Assembly: GCA_050187175.1 (NCBI GenBank)
Contig: JBFWXS010000006.1
Location: forward strand, 62,001 to 126,000
DNA length: 64,000 nucleotides
Origin: Zeimonas sp050187175
GTDB lineage: Bacteria > Pseudomonadota > Gammaproteobacteria > Burkholderiales > Burkholderiaceae_E
Reading direction: 5' to 3'
Under the pieces are notes generated by a model. It searched no databases, was not told the origin of the DNA, and worked only from the letters and a program-made list of their open reading frames with translations. The position numbers and the translations under genes are program-made. Shown here piece after piece: positions 51,051 to 58,760 of this stretch. Each line of letters starts with the position of its first letter. The first letter of the stretch is position 1.

Positions 51051-51881
51051 TCAGTCGCGGAGCTGCTTGAAGCTGCGCACGTGCTCGGTCATCGCGATCT
51101 CGGTCGGCAGGCGCTCCATGCTGCTGGCGCCGTAGAAGCCGTTGCAGTGCTGGCTGCGGCTGAGCACGTAGCGCACGTCTTCGGGGGTGGCGATGGGCCC
51201 GCCGTGCGCGATGACGATGACGTCCTTGCGGATCCGTCGCGCCGCCTCGGCCCATTCGTCGATCAGCGCGACGCTGTCGTCGAGCGTCTTGGCGGTCTTC
51301 GCGCCGATCGCGCCGCCAACCGTGACGCCCATGTGCGGCACGATGAAGTCGGCGCCGGCGCGCGTCATCTCGACCGCTTCGTCGGCGCTGAACACGTACG
51401 GCGTCGTCAGCAGGTCGAGCTCGTGCGCCTGCCGGATCATGTCGATCTCGCTGGCGAAGTTGATGCCGGTCTCCTCCAGGCTGACGCGGAACGTGCCGTC
51501 GATGATGCCCACCGTGGGGAAGTTCTGCACGCCGGAGAAGCCCATGTCCTTGAGCTGGCGCAGCAGCACCGGCATCAGCGCGAACGGATCCGTGCCGTTG
51601 ACGCCGGCTATCACCGGCGTGCGCTTGACCACCGGCAGCACTTCACCGGCCATCTCCTTGACGATCTCGTTCGCATTGCCGTACGCCAGCAGGCCGGCCG
51701 ACGACGCGCGCCCGGCCATCCGGTAGCGCCCGGAGTTGTAGACGATGATGAGATCGATGCCGGCCGCCTCCTCGCACTTGGCCGAGATCCCGGTGCCCGC
51801 GCCGCCGCCGATGATCGGAACGCGCCGCTGCACCATGTCCTGGAAGCGGGCGACGAGGTCCTTGCGTTCGAATCGGGCCAT
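51051..51881 (-). CDS. Phosphoenolpyruvate hydrolase family TIM-barrel protein
   Basis: 276-residue TIM-barrel protein of the family annotated PEP hydrolase or TIM-barrel signal-transduction protein. It has VPIIGGGAGTGISAKCEEAAG, IDLIIVYNSGRYRMAG, PVIAGVNGTDPF and FIVPHMGVTVGG (quoted in short parts). Start at the ATG giving MARFERKDLV, with AAGGAGA upstream; the open frame to 52076 overlaps the divergent AraC gene. Members often neighbour or fuse to Tm-1-like proteins. Its reaction is not established. Confidence 0.87.
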   Translation of the reverse strand: MARFERKDLVARFQDMVQRRVPIIGGGAGTGISAKCEEAAGIDLIIVYNSGRYRMAGRASSAGLLAYGNANEIVKEMAGEVLPVVKRTPVIAGVNGTDPFALMPVLLRQLKDMGFSGVQNFPTVGIIDGTFRVSLEETGINFASEIDMIRQAHELDLLTTPYVFSADEAVEMTRAGADFIVPHMGVTVGGAIGAKTAKTLDDSVALIDEWAEAARRIRKDVIVIAHGGPIATPEDVRYVLSRSQHCNGFYGASSMERLPTEIAMTEHVRSFKQLRD

Positions 51882-51939
51882 GAGAGGCGGTCTCCTTGAG
51901 TTGGTCAGTCGATGATAGGCTTGGCACGGGGGCTGAGCC

Positions 51940-52803
51940 ATGGCTTCAAGACACAAGGAACTACTCGAAACACACATTCTGGGCGACGACACGCTGCAGT
52001 TCGTCGTACGCGCCGAGGACTGCCCGCCATTGGAGCGGCGCTTCATCAAGCACGTCGGAATCGGCGACGGTGCCACGCCGCTGCATATCGTGCGTACACA
52101 CCTGAGCGGCGCCTACCTGCACGGCACCATCGGCGGCGAGGGCCGCGTGCTGCTGGACGGCCGCTGGCAGACGCAGCGTCCGGGCATGACCTCGCTGGCA
52201 CCGGCGCATGTGCTGCACGCGTTCCGGGCGATCGCGTCGCGCCGCTGGAAGTATTGCTGGGTCCGCTATACGCCCGCATCGCCGCGGTCCAATCCCAAGG
52301 CGATGGCGCCTGTCATGGCCTGGTTCGACGCGGCGCCGCTGGCGCAGGCGGTGATGGGGCTGTACTGCGAGATGCAGCGCGGCGCCGATCTGGCCAGCTG
52401 CGAGCTATGGGTGGAGCTGATCGAGCGCTACGTGGACCGCTTCGTCGGGCCCTGGCGCCAGGAGCCCCGGCTGGTCGCGCTGTGGAGCGCGGTGGAGGCG
52501 GACCTGGGCGGCAACTGGACGCTGGCCAGGTTCGCGTCGATCATGAAGACCAGCCACGAGCACACGCGCCGGCTGTGCCAGCGCAGCCTCGGCCGCAGCC
52601 CGATGCAGCAGCTCGCCTATCTGCGCGTCCAGCATGCCGCGCATCTGCTCGCCACCACGCCGGAGAAGATCGACGTGATCGCGCGCCGGGTCGGCTATCA
52701 GAATCCGTTCGCGTTCTCGAACACGTTCAAGCGGATGACGGGCGTGCGGCCGTCGACGTTCAGGGCCCGGCGGGCGGCCGTCGAAAGCGTCAGTTCGGGC
52801 TGA
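51940..52803 (+). CDS. AraC family transcriptional regulator
   Basis: 287-residue regulator. An N-terminal cupin-like sensing domain (about residues 40-150; LHGTIGGEGRVLLDG) is followed by the AraC double HTH (about 190-280) with KIDVIARRVGYQNPFAFSNTF and FKRMTGVRPSTFR. It is divergent from the Tm-1/PEP-hydrolase/Liv operon and is the likely activator. Its 3' end overlaps the convergent Bug gene by 14 bases. Confidence 0.9.
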   Translation: MASRHKELLETHILGDDTLQFVVRAEDCPPLERRFIKHVGIGDGATPLHIVRTHLSGAYLHGTIGGEGRVLLDGRWQTQRPGMTSLAPAHVLHAFRAIASRRWKYCWVRYTPASPRSNPKAMAPVMAWFDAAPLAQAVMGLYCEMQRGADLASCELWVELIERYVDRFVGPWRQEPRLVALWSAVEADLGGNWTLARFASIMKTSHEHTRRLCQRSLGRSPMQQLAYLRVQHAAHLLATTPEKIDVIARRVGYQNPFAFSNTFKRMTGVRPSTFRARRAAVESVSSG

Positions 52804-53764
52804 TGCGGGCGACCTCTATCATCCGGCGCGCCAGCGCGACGTCGGCACGGATGGTCTGCGCGAAGCGCTTCGGATCCTGCAGGTCGGGCGTGATGCCGGC
52901 GCGCGTCATCAGCTCCTCGACGCGCGGGTCGGCGCTCGCCTTGACGATCTCGGCGTACAGCCGTTCGACACGGTCCGCCGGCGTGTCGGCAGGCACCAGG
53001 AAGCCGTACCAGACGCTGGCCTCGAATCCGGGCTGGCCGATCAGTTCCGCCAAGGTCGGGACGTCCGGCATGCTCGGCAGCCGCTTGAGCGAACCGACGG
53101 CGAGTGGCCGCAGGCTGCCGGCCTTGATGTGCGCGGTGGCGGCGGCGAGCGAGACCAGGCTGAACTGCACCTGGCCGGACAGGGTATCGGTCATCGCCTG
53201 TGCCGTGCTCTTGTACGAGATCTCCTGCAGCGGCAGCTTCGTATGCAGCTTGATCAGCTGCGTGAACAGCTGGCCCGGCGAGCCCACGCCGGAAGCGGCG
53301 TAGTTCGCCTTGTCCGGGTTGGCCCTGAAGTACTCCGACATCTCCTGCCAGTTCTTGAACGGCATCGACGAGGCCGCGACAGCCACCAGCGGGACCGCGC
53401 CCACCTTGGCGACCGGCGTGAAGCTGCTGACCGCGTCGTACGACGGATCCTTCTGCAGCAGCGTGGCGATCGCGAACGGCGGATGGGCGGCGATCATCAC
53501 CGTGTGGGCATCGGCCGTCGACCTGGCGACATGGGTGCCGCCTATGATGCCGCCCGCGCCTTCCCGGTTCTCCACCACGATGGGCTGATTGAGCTGCGTG
53601 CGCAGCACTTCGGCGTAGCGGCGTCCCAGCTGATCGATTCCATTGCCGGTGGCGAACGGCACCACTAGCTGGATCCGCTTCGACGGATAGGCCTCCTGTG
53701 CCTGCGCGGTCATCGACAGCGGAGCGGTGAGCAGAAGAGCAGCGGTCAACAGGGCTTTCATCAT
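52790..53764 (-). CDS. Bug family tripartite tricarboxylate receptor-like periplasmic protein
   Basis: 324 residues; signal peptide MMKALLTAALLLTAPLSMTA to AQAQE, then YPSKRIQLVVPFATGNGID and IVVENREGAGG. It lies 49 bases downstream of the acyl-CoA synthetase gene on the same strand, so receptor and synthetase probably handle the same acid. Compared with the other five receptors, the glycine-rich ligand loop reads FATGNGID in place of the usual F-x-P/A-GG. Confidence 0.9.
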   Translation of the reverse strand: MMKALLTAALLLTAPLSMTAQAQEAYPSKRIQLVVPFATGNGIDQLGRRYAEVLRTQLNQPIVVENREGAGGIIGGTHVARSTADAHTVMIAAHPPFAIATLLQKDPSYDAVSSFTPVAKVGAVPLVAVAASSMPFKNWQEMSEYFRANPDKANYAASGVGSPGQLFTQLIKLHTKLPLQEISYKSTAQAMTDTLSGQVQFSLVSLAAATAHIKAGSLRPLAVGSLKRLPSMPDVPTLAELIGQPGFEASVWYGFLVPADTPADRVERLYAEIVKASADPRVEELMTRAGITPDLQDPKRFAQTIRADVALARRMIEVARISPN

Positions 53765-53813
53765 GGTCTCCTTGTGTTTGCAGTGCCGGTTGCTTCGCGG
53801 GCATCCGTGCCCG

Positions 53814-55696
53814 TCAAGAGTGATCGGCCTGCAGGCGCGGCGAACGCGCGGGTTTGTCGAAGGCTTCGGGTACCAGCGCGCCGACGGCGATCTGCTCGCG
53901 CAGCGCGTACTTCTGGATCTTTCCCGAGCTGGTCATCGGAAACTGTTCGGCATAGAACCAGCGCACCGGCGCCTTGTAGGCAGCCAGGCACGCGCGGCAA
54001 TGCTGGAACAGTTCGGCGGCCGCCGGCCGGGGCCGGTCCGGCGCGAGGCGGACGACGGCGGCGACGATCTCGCCCCATTGCGGGTCAGCGACGCCGACCA
54101 CGCTGACCTCCTGCACCGAGGGATGCTGCAGCAGCACGTCCTCGATCTCGCGCGGGTAGATGTTCTCGCCACCGCGGATGATGCAGTCCTTGAGCCGGCC
54201 GGTGATGCGCAGGTAGCCGGCCGCATCCATGGACGCGACGTCGCCGGTCCTGAGCCAGCCGTCGGCCGTGATCGCGGGGTCGTCGGTCTCGCGCAGCTTG
54301 TAGTAGCCATGCATCACCTGGTAGCCGCGCGCCCAGATCTCGCCGGTCTGGCCGAGCGGGAGCACCGATCCGGTCGCGGGATCGGCGATCTTGACCTCCA
54401 TGCGCGGCGCGGGCTGGCCGATGGTGCTGCTTTGCCTTTCCACCGTGTCGTCGGGGTAGGTCTGGCAGACCACGCCGTTGAGCTCGGTCTGGCCGAAGGT
54501 GATCGTGAAGCGGCAGCCCAGCTCCTCGCGCGCCCGGCGCACCAGCGACTGAGGCACCGGCGAGCCGCCGCTCATCAGCGTGCGCAGCGAGCGCAGATCC
54601 CGCCGGCCGCGCTCGGGGTGGTCGAGGATCCTGACCACCATCGTCGGCACCGCATGAAGATGATTGACGCGCTCCTGCTCGATGATGCGCAGCATGTCAT
54701 CCGCGTCGAAAGCCGGCTGCAGCACGAAGGTGCCGCGGGACGTCATCGCGCCCAGCTCGCTGCCGGCGCAGCCGCCGACATGGAACAGCGGCATGGCCGT
54801 TGCCCAGACGCCGCCATCGGGGAATCCGGCGCGGCGCGCCGCGAACAGCGAAGCGTTGATGATGCCGCGGTGGTGCAGGCGAGCGCCCTTGGGCTTGCCG
54901 GTGGTGCCGGAGGTGAACTGGATCTGGACGACATCGTCGGGCGACACGCCAGGCAGCGCGATGGCCGGGTCCGCGCCGGCCACGAAGCCGGACCAGTCGG
55001 CCAGGCTGGTGCTGTGCCGCAGCGCCGGCAGCGCNNNNNNNNNNNNNNNNNNNNNNNNNNNNNNNNNNNNNNNNNNNNNNNNNNNNNNNNNNNNNNNNNN
55101 NNNNNNNNNNNNNNNNNNNNNNNNNNNNNNNNNNCGGAGGTGAACTGGATCTGGACGACATCGTCGGGCGACACGCCAGGCAGCGCGATGGCCGGGTCCG
55201 CGCCGGCCACGAAGCCGGACCAGTCGGCCAGGCTGGTGCTGTGCCGCAGCGCCGGCAGCGCGTCGCGCAGCTGACGAACGATAGCCGTCATGTCGGTGCC
55301 GCGATAGTCAGGGGCGTGGAAGATGCCGGCGGCGCCCGAGGCTTCGAGCACGTGCCGGACCTCCTGCGCCAGATAGGCGGGGTTGACGGTCACCAGAACC
55401 AATCCGGCCAGCGCGGCGCCATGCTGCAGCAGGACCCATTCGGCGCAGTTGGGAGCCCAGACGGCCACTCGCTCGCCCGGCCTGAAGTGCCGCAGCAATG
55501 CGCGCGCGCTGCGTTCGGCCGAATCGAGCAGCTCGCGATAGCTCCATCGCCGCGTGATCTGCGGCGGCGGCAGCGATTCGACGAAGCCGATGCGCTCCGG
55601 CACCTCGTGCGCAAGCTGGCGCAGCAGGTCGCCCAGCGTGATGTCCTGCAGCGGCGTCGAGAAGTCGCCGCTCCAGTACGATTCGGTCAGCTCCAT
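53814..55696 (-). CDS. AMP-binding acyl-CoA synthetase, interrupted by scaffold gap
   Basis: Adenylate-forming ligase that activates a carboxylic acid to its CoA ester via an acyl-AMP. The C-terminal part (53814-54983) carries TSGTTGKPKGARLHHRG (P-loop), FGQTELNGV, WLRTGDVA, GRLKDCIIRGGENIYP and the C-terminal Lys in SSGKIQKY. The N-terminal part (to 55696) is MELTESYWSGDF onward. A 100-base N gap and a duplicated 127-base flank interrupt it; removing the gap and one copy restores one frame of about 551 residues. So it is an assembly break, not a pseudogene. A TTG at 55708 is an alternative start. Confidence 0.88.
54908..55034. repeat. Left copy of 127-base duplicated contig end
   Basis: Identical, base for base as far as I can read, to 55135-55261 on the other side of the N gap. 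Both copies fall inside the acyl-CoA synthetase coding region and encode the same residues up to the TSGTTGKPKG motif. Consistent with an unmerged contig overlap rather than a biological repeat. Confidence 0.9.
55035..55134. other. Assembly gap (100 N)
   Basis: Exactly 100 unknown bases, a conventional placeholder length for a gap of unknown size. It lies within the acyl-CoA synthetase gene and is flanked by identical 127-base segments, so the true gap is probably a negative (overlapping) one. Confidence 0.98.
55135..55261. repeat. Right copy of 127-base duplicated contig end
   Basis: Second copy of the segment at 54908-55034, in the same orientation, starting directly after the N run. Collapsing the two copies reconnects the N-terminal and C-terminal halves of the synthetase in frame. 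Confidence 0.9.
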
Positions 55697-55737
55697 GTCC
55701 AGCGGCAATCACACATCAAGACTCAGGGCAGGCAGGC

Positions 55738-56598
55738 ATGAACGACGACAACGCGCTGATCGTCGAGAACGACGGTCCCGTCGCACGGCTGATACTCAAC
55801 AGACCGGACAAGCACAATGCGCTGCGCTTCGCCGATCTGGACCGGCTGGTCGCTGCTCTGCGCGAGGCCGAGGAGAACGACGAGGTCAAGGTGATCGTGC
55901 TCAAGGGCAACGGCCCGTCCTTCTGCGCCGGCCATGACTACAACGATGCGATGCGTTCGTACGGGCTCGAGTCGGATGCGCCCGCCGGCAAGCGTCGTCG
56001 CCCCAGCGTGCGTTCGCGGCTGCTGCGCGACCGCAAGCTCGGCATGAACTACATGGCGTTTCAGAATTCGCTCAAACCCATCATTGCGCAGGTGCATGGG
56101 CATTGCACCGGCGTCGGCATGTATCTGGTCGAGCTGGTGGATCTGGCCGTGGCCTCGCACGACGCGAGCTTCAGTCATGCCGAGCAGCGGCTGGGGCTGG
56201 CCGGCAATACCTGGCACATGAATAGCCAGATCCTTATGTACGGCGCGAAGAAGGCCCGCGAGCTAATGCTGCTCGGCGAGAGCTTCGGCGGCCAAGCCGC
56301 GGAGCGGCTCGGGCTGGTGAACCTGTCAGTGCCGTCCGAAGAGCTGCAGCCGACCGTCGAGCAGTGGGCGCAGAAGATCTCGAAGCATGCACGCGATGCC
56401 CTGGTCACGGGCAAGGCCATGCATCAGATGGCGCTGGAGAGCCTGGGCGCTGCCGAGCAGTTCGCGCGAGGCTTCGTGGGGCATACGCTGGGCACGCAGC
56501 TGCGCTTCGAGGACGATGAATTCAACTTCGTGCGCGAGCGCGCGCGCGTGGGCACCACGGCCGCGTTCAAGCAGCGCGACGAACGCTTCGACGATTGA
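55738..56598 (+). CDS. Enoyl-CoA hydratase/isomerase family protein
   Basis: 286-residue crotonase-fold enzyme. It has LILNRPDKHNAL at the N-terminus, FCAGHDYNDA (oxyanion hole and CoA site) and HGHCTGVGMYLVELVDLAVAS. The loop between these (SDAPAGKRRRPSVRSR) is longer and more basic than usual. The position normally holding the catalytic Glu pair reads differently here (SHAEQRLGLAGN), so hydratase activity is not assured. It is divergent from the acyl-CoA synthetase and 12 bases before a second crotonase gene. Confidence 0.88.
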   Translation: MNDDNALIVENDGPVARLILNRPDKHNALRFADLDRLVAALREAEENDEVKVIVLKGNGPSFCAGHDYNDAMRSYGLESDAPAGKRRRPSVRSRLLRDRKLGMNYMAFQNSLKPIIAQVHGHCTGVGMYLVELVDLAVASHDASFSHAEQRLGLAGNTWHMNSQILMYGAKKARELMLLGESFGGQAAERLGLVNLSVPSEELQPTVEQWAQKISKHARDALVTGKAMHQMALESLGAAEQFARGFVGHTLGTQLRFEDDEFNFVRERARVGTTAAFKQRDERFDD

Positions 56599-56610
56599 GG
56601 GAGCGATCAG

Positions 56611-57456
56611 ATGGAACTGCATGTCACCGAGTCGAAGATCGAACAGGGCGTGGGGCTGCTGCGCCTGAACCGGCCCGAGCGAGGCAATTCGTGGACCCAT
56701 CGGATGAACGCCGAGTACCGATGGTTGATGGAGGGCTTCGAGCGCGACCCGGACGTACGAGTGATCGTGGTGACGGGGGCCGGCCGGCAGTTCTGCGTCG
56801 GCGCCGATTTCCGCGCGCTGGAGCATCACCAGAAATCGGACAAGGACTACGTCGAGGCCTCGCGCCACCCGGAGATGGCGCAGCCCGGCTATGGTGTGAA
56901 CGAGGCGTTCGATCACGAGTTCGTCTGGCACTGGGGGCTGTCCAAGCCGGTCATCGCGGCCGTCAATGGCGCCTGCGCCGGGATCGCCATGGCGCTGGCC
57001 GCCTTCTGCGACCTGCGCTATGCCGCGGCCGGCGCGAAGTTCACCACCTCGACGGCACGTCTCGGATTGCCGGCCGAGTACGGGCTGTCATGGGTCCTGC
57101 CGCGGCTGGTCGGTCTGGCACCCGCGGTCGACATCCTGTTCACCGGCCGCGTGCTGCTCACCGAAGAGATGCAGCGCCTCGGCTTTCTGCACGACACCCT
57201 GCCGGCCGAGGATTTCGAGGCCCAGGTGCTGGCGCGAGCGCGCGACATGGCGGCCAGCGTATCGCCGGTGGCCGTGCGCGCCGCCAAGCGGCAGATCTAT
57301 GCCGAGCAGCTGCATCTGAACCCGGGTGCTTCGATCGAGCATGCGAAAGCGCTCACCGGCGAATTGCTGAAGCACCCCGATTGCCGGGAGGGCGTCTCGG
57401 CGATGCAGCAGAAACGGCCGCCGGCCTTCGCGCCGCTCACGCGCGAATCCGGTTGA
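56611..57456 (+). CDS. Enoyl-CoA hydratase/isomerase family protein
   Basis: 281-residue crotonase-fold enzyme: LNRPERGNSWTHRMN, FCVGADFRALE and VNGACAGIAMALAAFCDLRYAA, followed by TTSTARLGLPAEYGLSWVLPRLVG (cited in parts). The ribosome-binding site GAGGGAG lies between the two crotonase genes. Together with the synthetase it may form a short beta-oxidation-like route for an aromatic or branched acid. Confidence 0.89.
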   Translation: MELHVTESKIEQGVGLLRLNRPERGNSWTHRMNAEYRWLMEGFERDPDVRVIVVTGAGRQFCVGADFRALEHHQKSDKDYVEASRHPEMAQPGYGVNEAFDHEFVWHWGLSKPVIAAVNGACAGIAMALAAFCDLRYAAAGAKFTTSTARLGLPAEYGLSWVLPRLVGLAPAVDILFTGRVLLTEEMQRLGFLHDTLPAEDFEAQVLARARDMAASVSPVAVRAAKRQIYAEQLHLNPGASIEHAKALTGELLKHPDCREGVSAMQQKRPPAFAPLTRESG

Positions 57457-57682
57457 GCTGATCGAAGTTCCGGGTTGAGAGGCCCTGCCGGCAGGCGTGC
57501 CTTTCCGATGCGCAGCAGCGGGGTAGAGACCGATTCCTGCCGGCGGATGCCCCACCGGTCGGGGGTGTGCCGCCGCCTGGCGGCCGCGGGCCAAGCGGCC
57601 GGCTCGTCTGACCATTTCACGTGATGGGGTGCGATGGCTTGCGCGTAGATTGAGCGTTCGATCATTCCTGCGCGAAGCGAAC

Positions 57683-58705
57683 ATGCTTTTCCGTCTCACC
57701 GCTGCCAGCGGGCTGCTGCTGGGCCGCGCCGCTGCCTTTGCCTTCCTCGCGACAGCCCTAGGCTCCGCGTCGGCGGCGCCGATCGACCTCGGCATCGCCG
57801 GCGGCTTCAATCTGTTCGCGCTCGGCGACGTGGCGATCCGCAATACCGAAGTTCGCGGCGCCGTCGCGGCCGGCGGGGCGCTGCAGGCGCAGAACTTCAA
57901 TATCAACGGCGCGGCTGCGGCCGGTGCCGCTCGACAATCGCTGGTGGTAGGCGGCGATGCGACGCTGCGCAGCGGACAGCTCGGCGCGGGCGATGCCTAC
58001 GTCGGCGGGCAGCGCAGCGTGTCCGGCATCGGGTTCGCGGGCGCCTTCACGAGCGGGGCGGCGCCGTTCTCGTTCGAGCAGGCCGGCACCGAGCTATTGA
58101 GCCTGTCGGCGCTGTTGAGCGCCATCGAGCCCAATGCCGCGGTGCGCTTCGATCCCTGGGGCGGAGCGGTGTTCGCCGGCGGGTCCGGCGGCGCCGGCGG
58201 TCCCGCGGCGCTCGTCTTCGGTGTCAGCGGCGACCAGCTGCTGCGGCTCAATCGCATCGACTTCGAAGGCCTGACGGCCGGCCAGACGCTGATCATCAAC
58301 GTCAGCGGCGCCACGGCGGGCCTGCGCAACGTCGATCTGTCGGGCTTCCAGCCGTACAACGTGCTGTTCAATTTCTTCGATGCCAAGGACCTGCTGCTGA
58401 CCGGGATCGGCCTGCACGGCAGCATCCTCGCGCCGCAGGCCACGGTGAGCGGCGGCAGCGGGCGGATTGCCGGCAATGTCATCGTCGACCAATGGAACTC
58501 GAGCCTGGCGCTCGGCGACGGCGGCTACTTCCGCGCCGCGGACGTCGGACCCGCCGCGGCCGGCCCCGGAGCCGGGAGCGGGATCGGCACGGATACGGGT
58601 TCGGAGACGCGGATCGCCATTGCATCGCCGTTCGCGCTGATCCTGCTCGGCGCCGCCGCGCTGTTGCTCATGCCCCGCCTGCGGCGCAGGACGCCGCAGG
58701 CGTAG
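57683..58705 (+). CDS. Choice-of-anchor A family surface protein
   Basis: 340-residue exported protein. The N-terminal signal (MLFRLTAASGLLLGRAAAF to SASAAP) precedes a beta-rich domain with FNLFALGDVAIRNTEVRGAVAAGG and ILAPQATVSGGSGRIAGNVIV, typical of the choice-of-anchor A domain (collagen-binding-protein-like). The tail has a hydrophobic helix FALILLGAAALLLMP and RLRRRTPQ, like a cell-surface sorting signal, but without a PEP motif before it. The ATG at 57683 is preferred over an in-frame ATG at 57629 because it starts the signal peptide. Confidence 0.8.
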   Translation: MLFRLTAASGLLLGRAAAFAFLATALGSASAAPIDLGIAGGFNLFALGDVAIRNTEVRGAVAAGGALQAQNFNINGAAAAGAARQSLVVGGDATLRSGQLGAGDAYVGGQRSVSGIGFAGAFTSGAAPFSFEQAGTELLSLSALLSAIEPNAAVRFDPWGGAVFAGGSGGAGGPAALVFGVSGDQLLRLNRIDFEGLTAGQTLIINVSGATAGLRNVDLSGFQPYNVLFNFFDAKDLLLTGIGLHGSILAPQATVSGGSGRIAGNVIVDQWNSSLALGDGGYFRAADVGPAAAGPGAGSGIGTDTGSETRIAIASPFALILLGAAALLLMPRLRRRTPQA

Positions 58706-58760
58706 CTCTGGGGCGCACGCCCCGCCTACAATTCATGGTCAGTTGCCTGTGAGGCCGTCC

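Noticed and set aside
47924..51070. Open plus-strand frame of 1048 codons across the Liv/Tm-1 operon
   Set aside because: It lies antisense to five well-recognised genes, is rich in His, Arg, Gln and Asp as expected for the complement of high-GC coding DNA, and shows no domain.
54908..55261. CRISPR or transposon-type direct repeat
   Set aside because: Only two copies exist, they are coding sequence of one gene, and they abut an assembly gap.
53814..55696. Pseudogene or gene duplication of the acyl-CoA synthetase
   Set aside because: The apparent break coincides with a 100-N scaffold gap flanked by identical 127-base segments; collapsing them restores one intact frame.
57457..57682. Possible small minus-strand gene in the gap before the choice-of-anchor A gene
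   Set aside because: A minus-strand frame spans it but continues as antisense into the crotonase gene and has no family features. A CCTGCCGGCAGG palindrome at 57484-57495 is present but lacks context.
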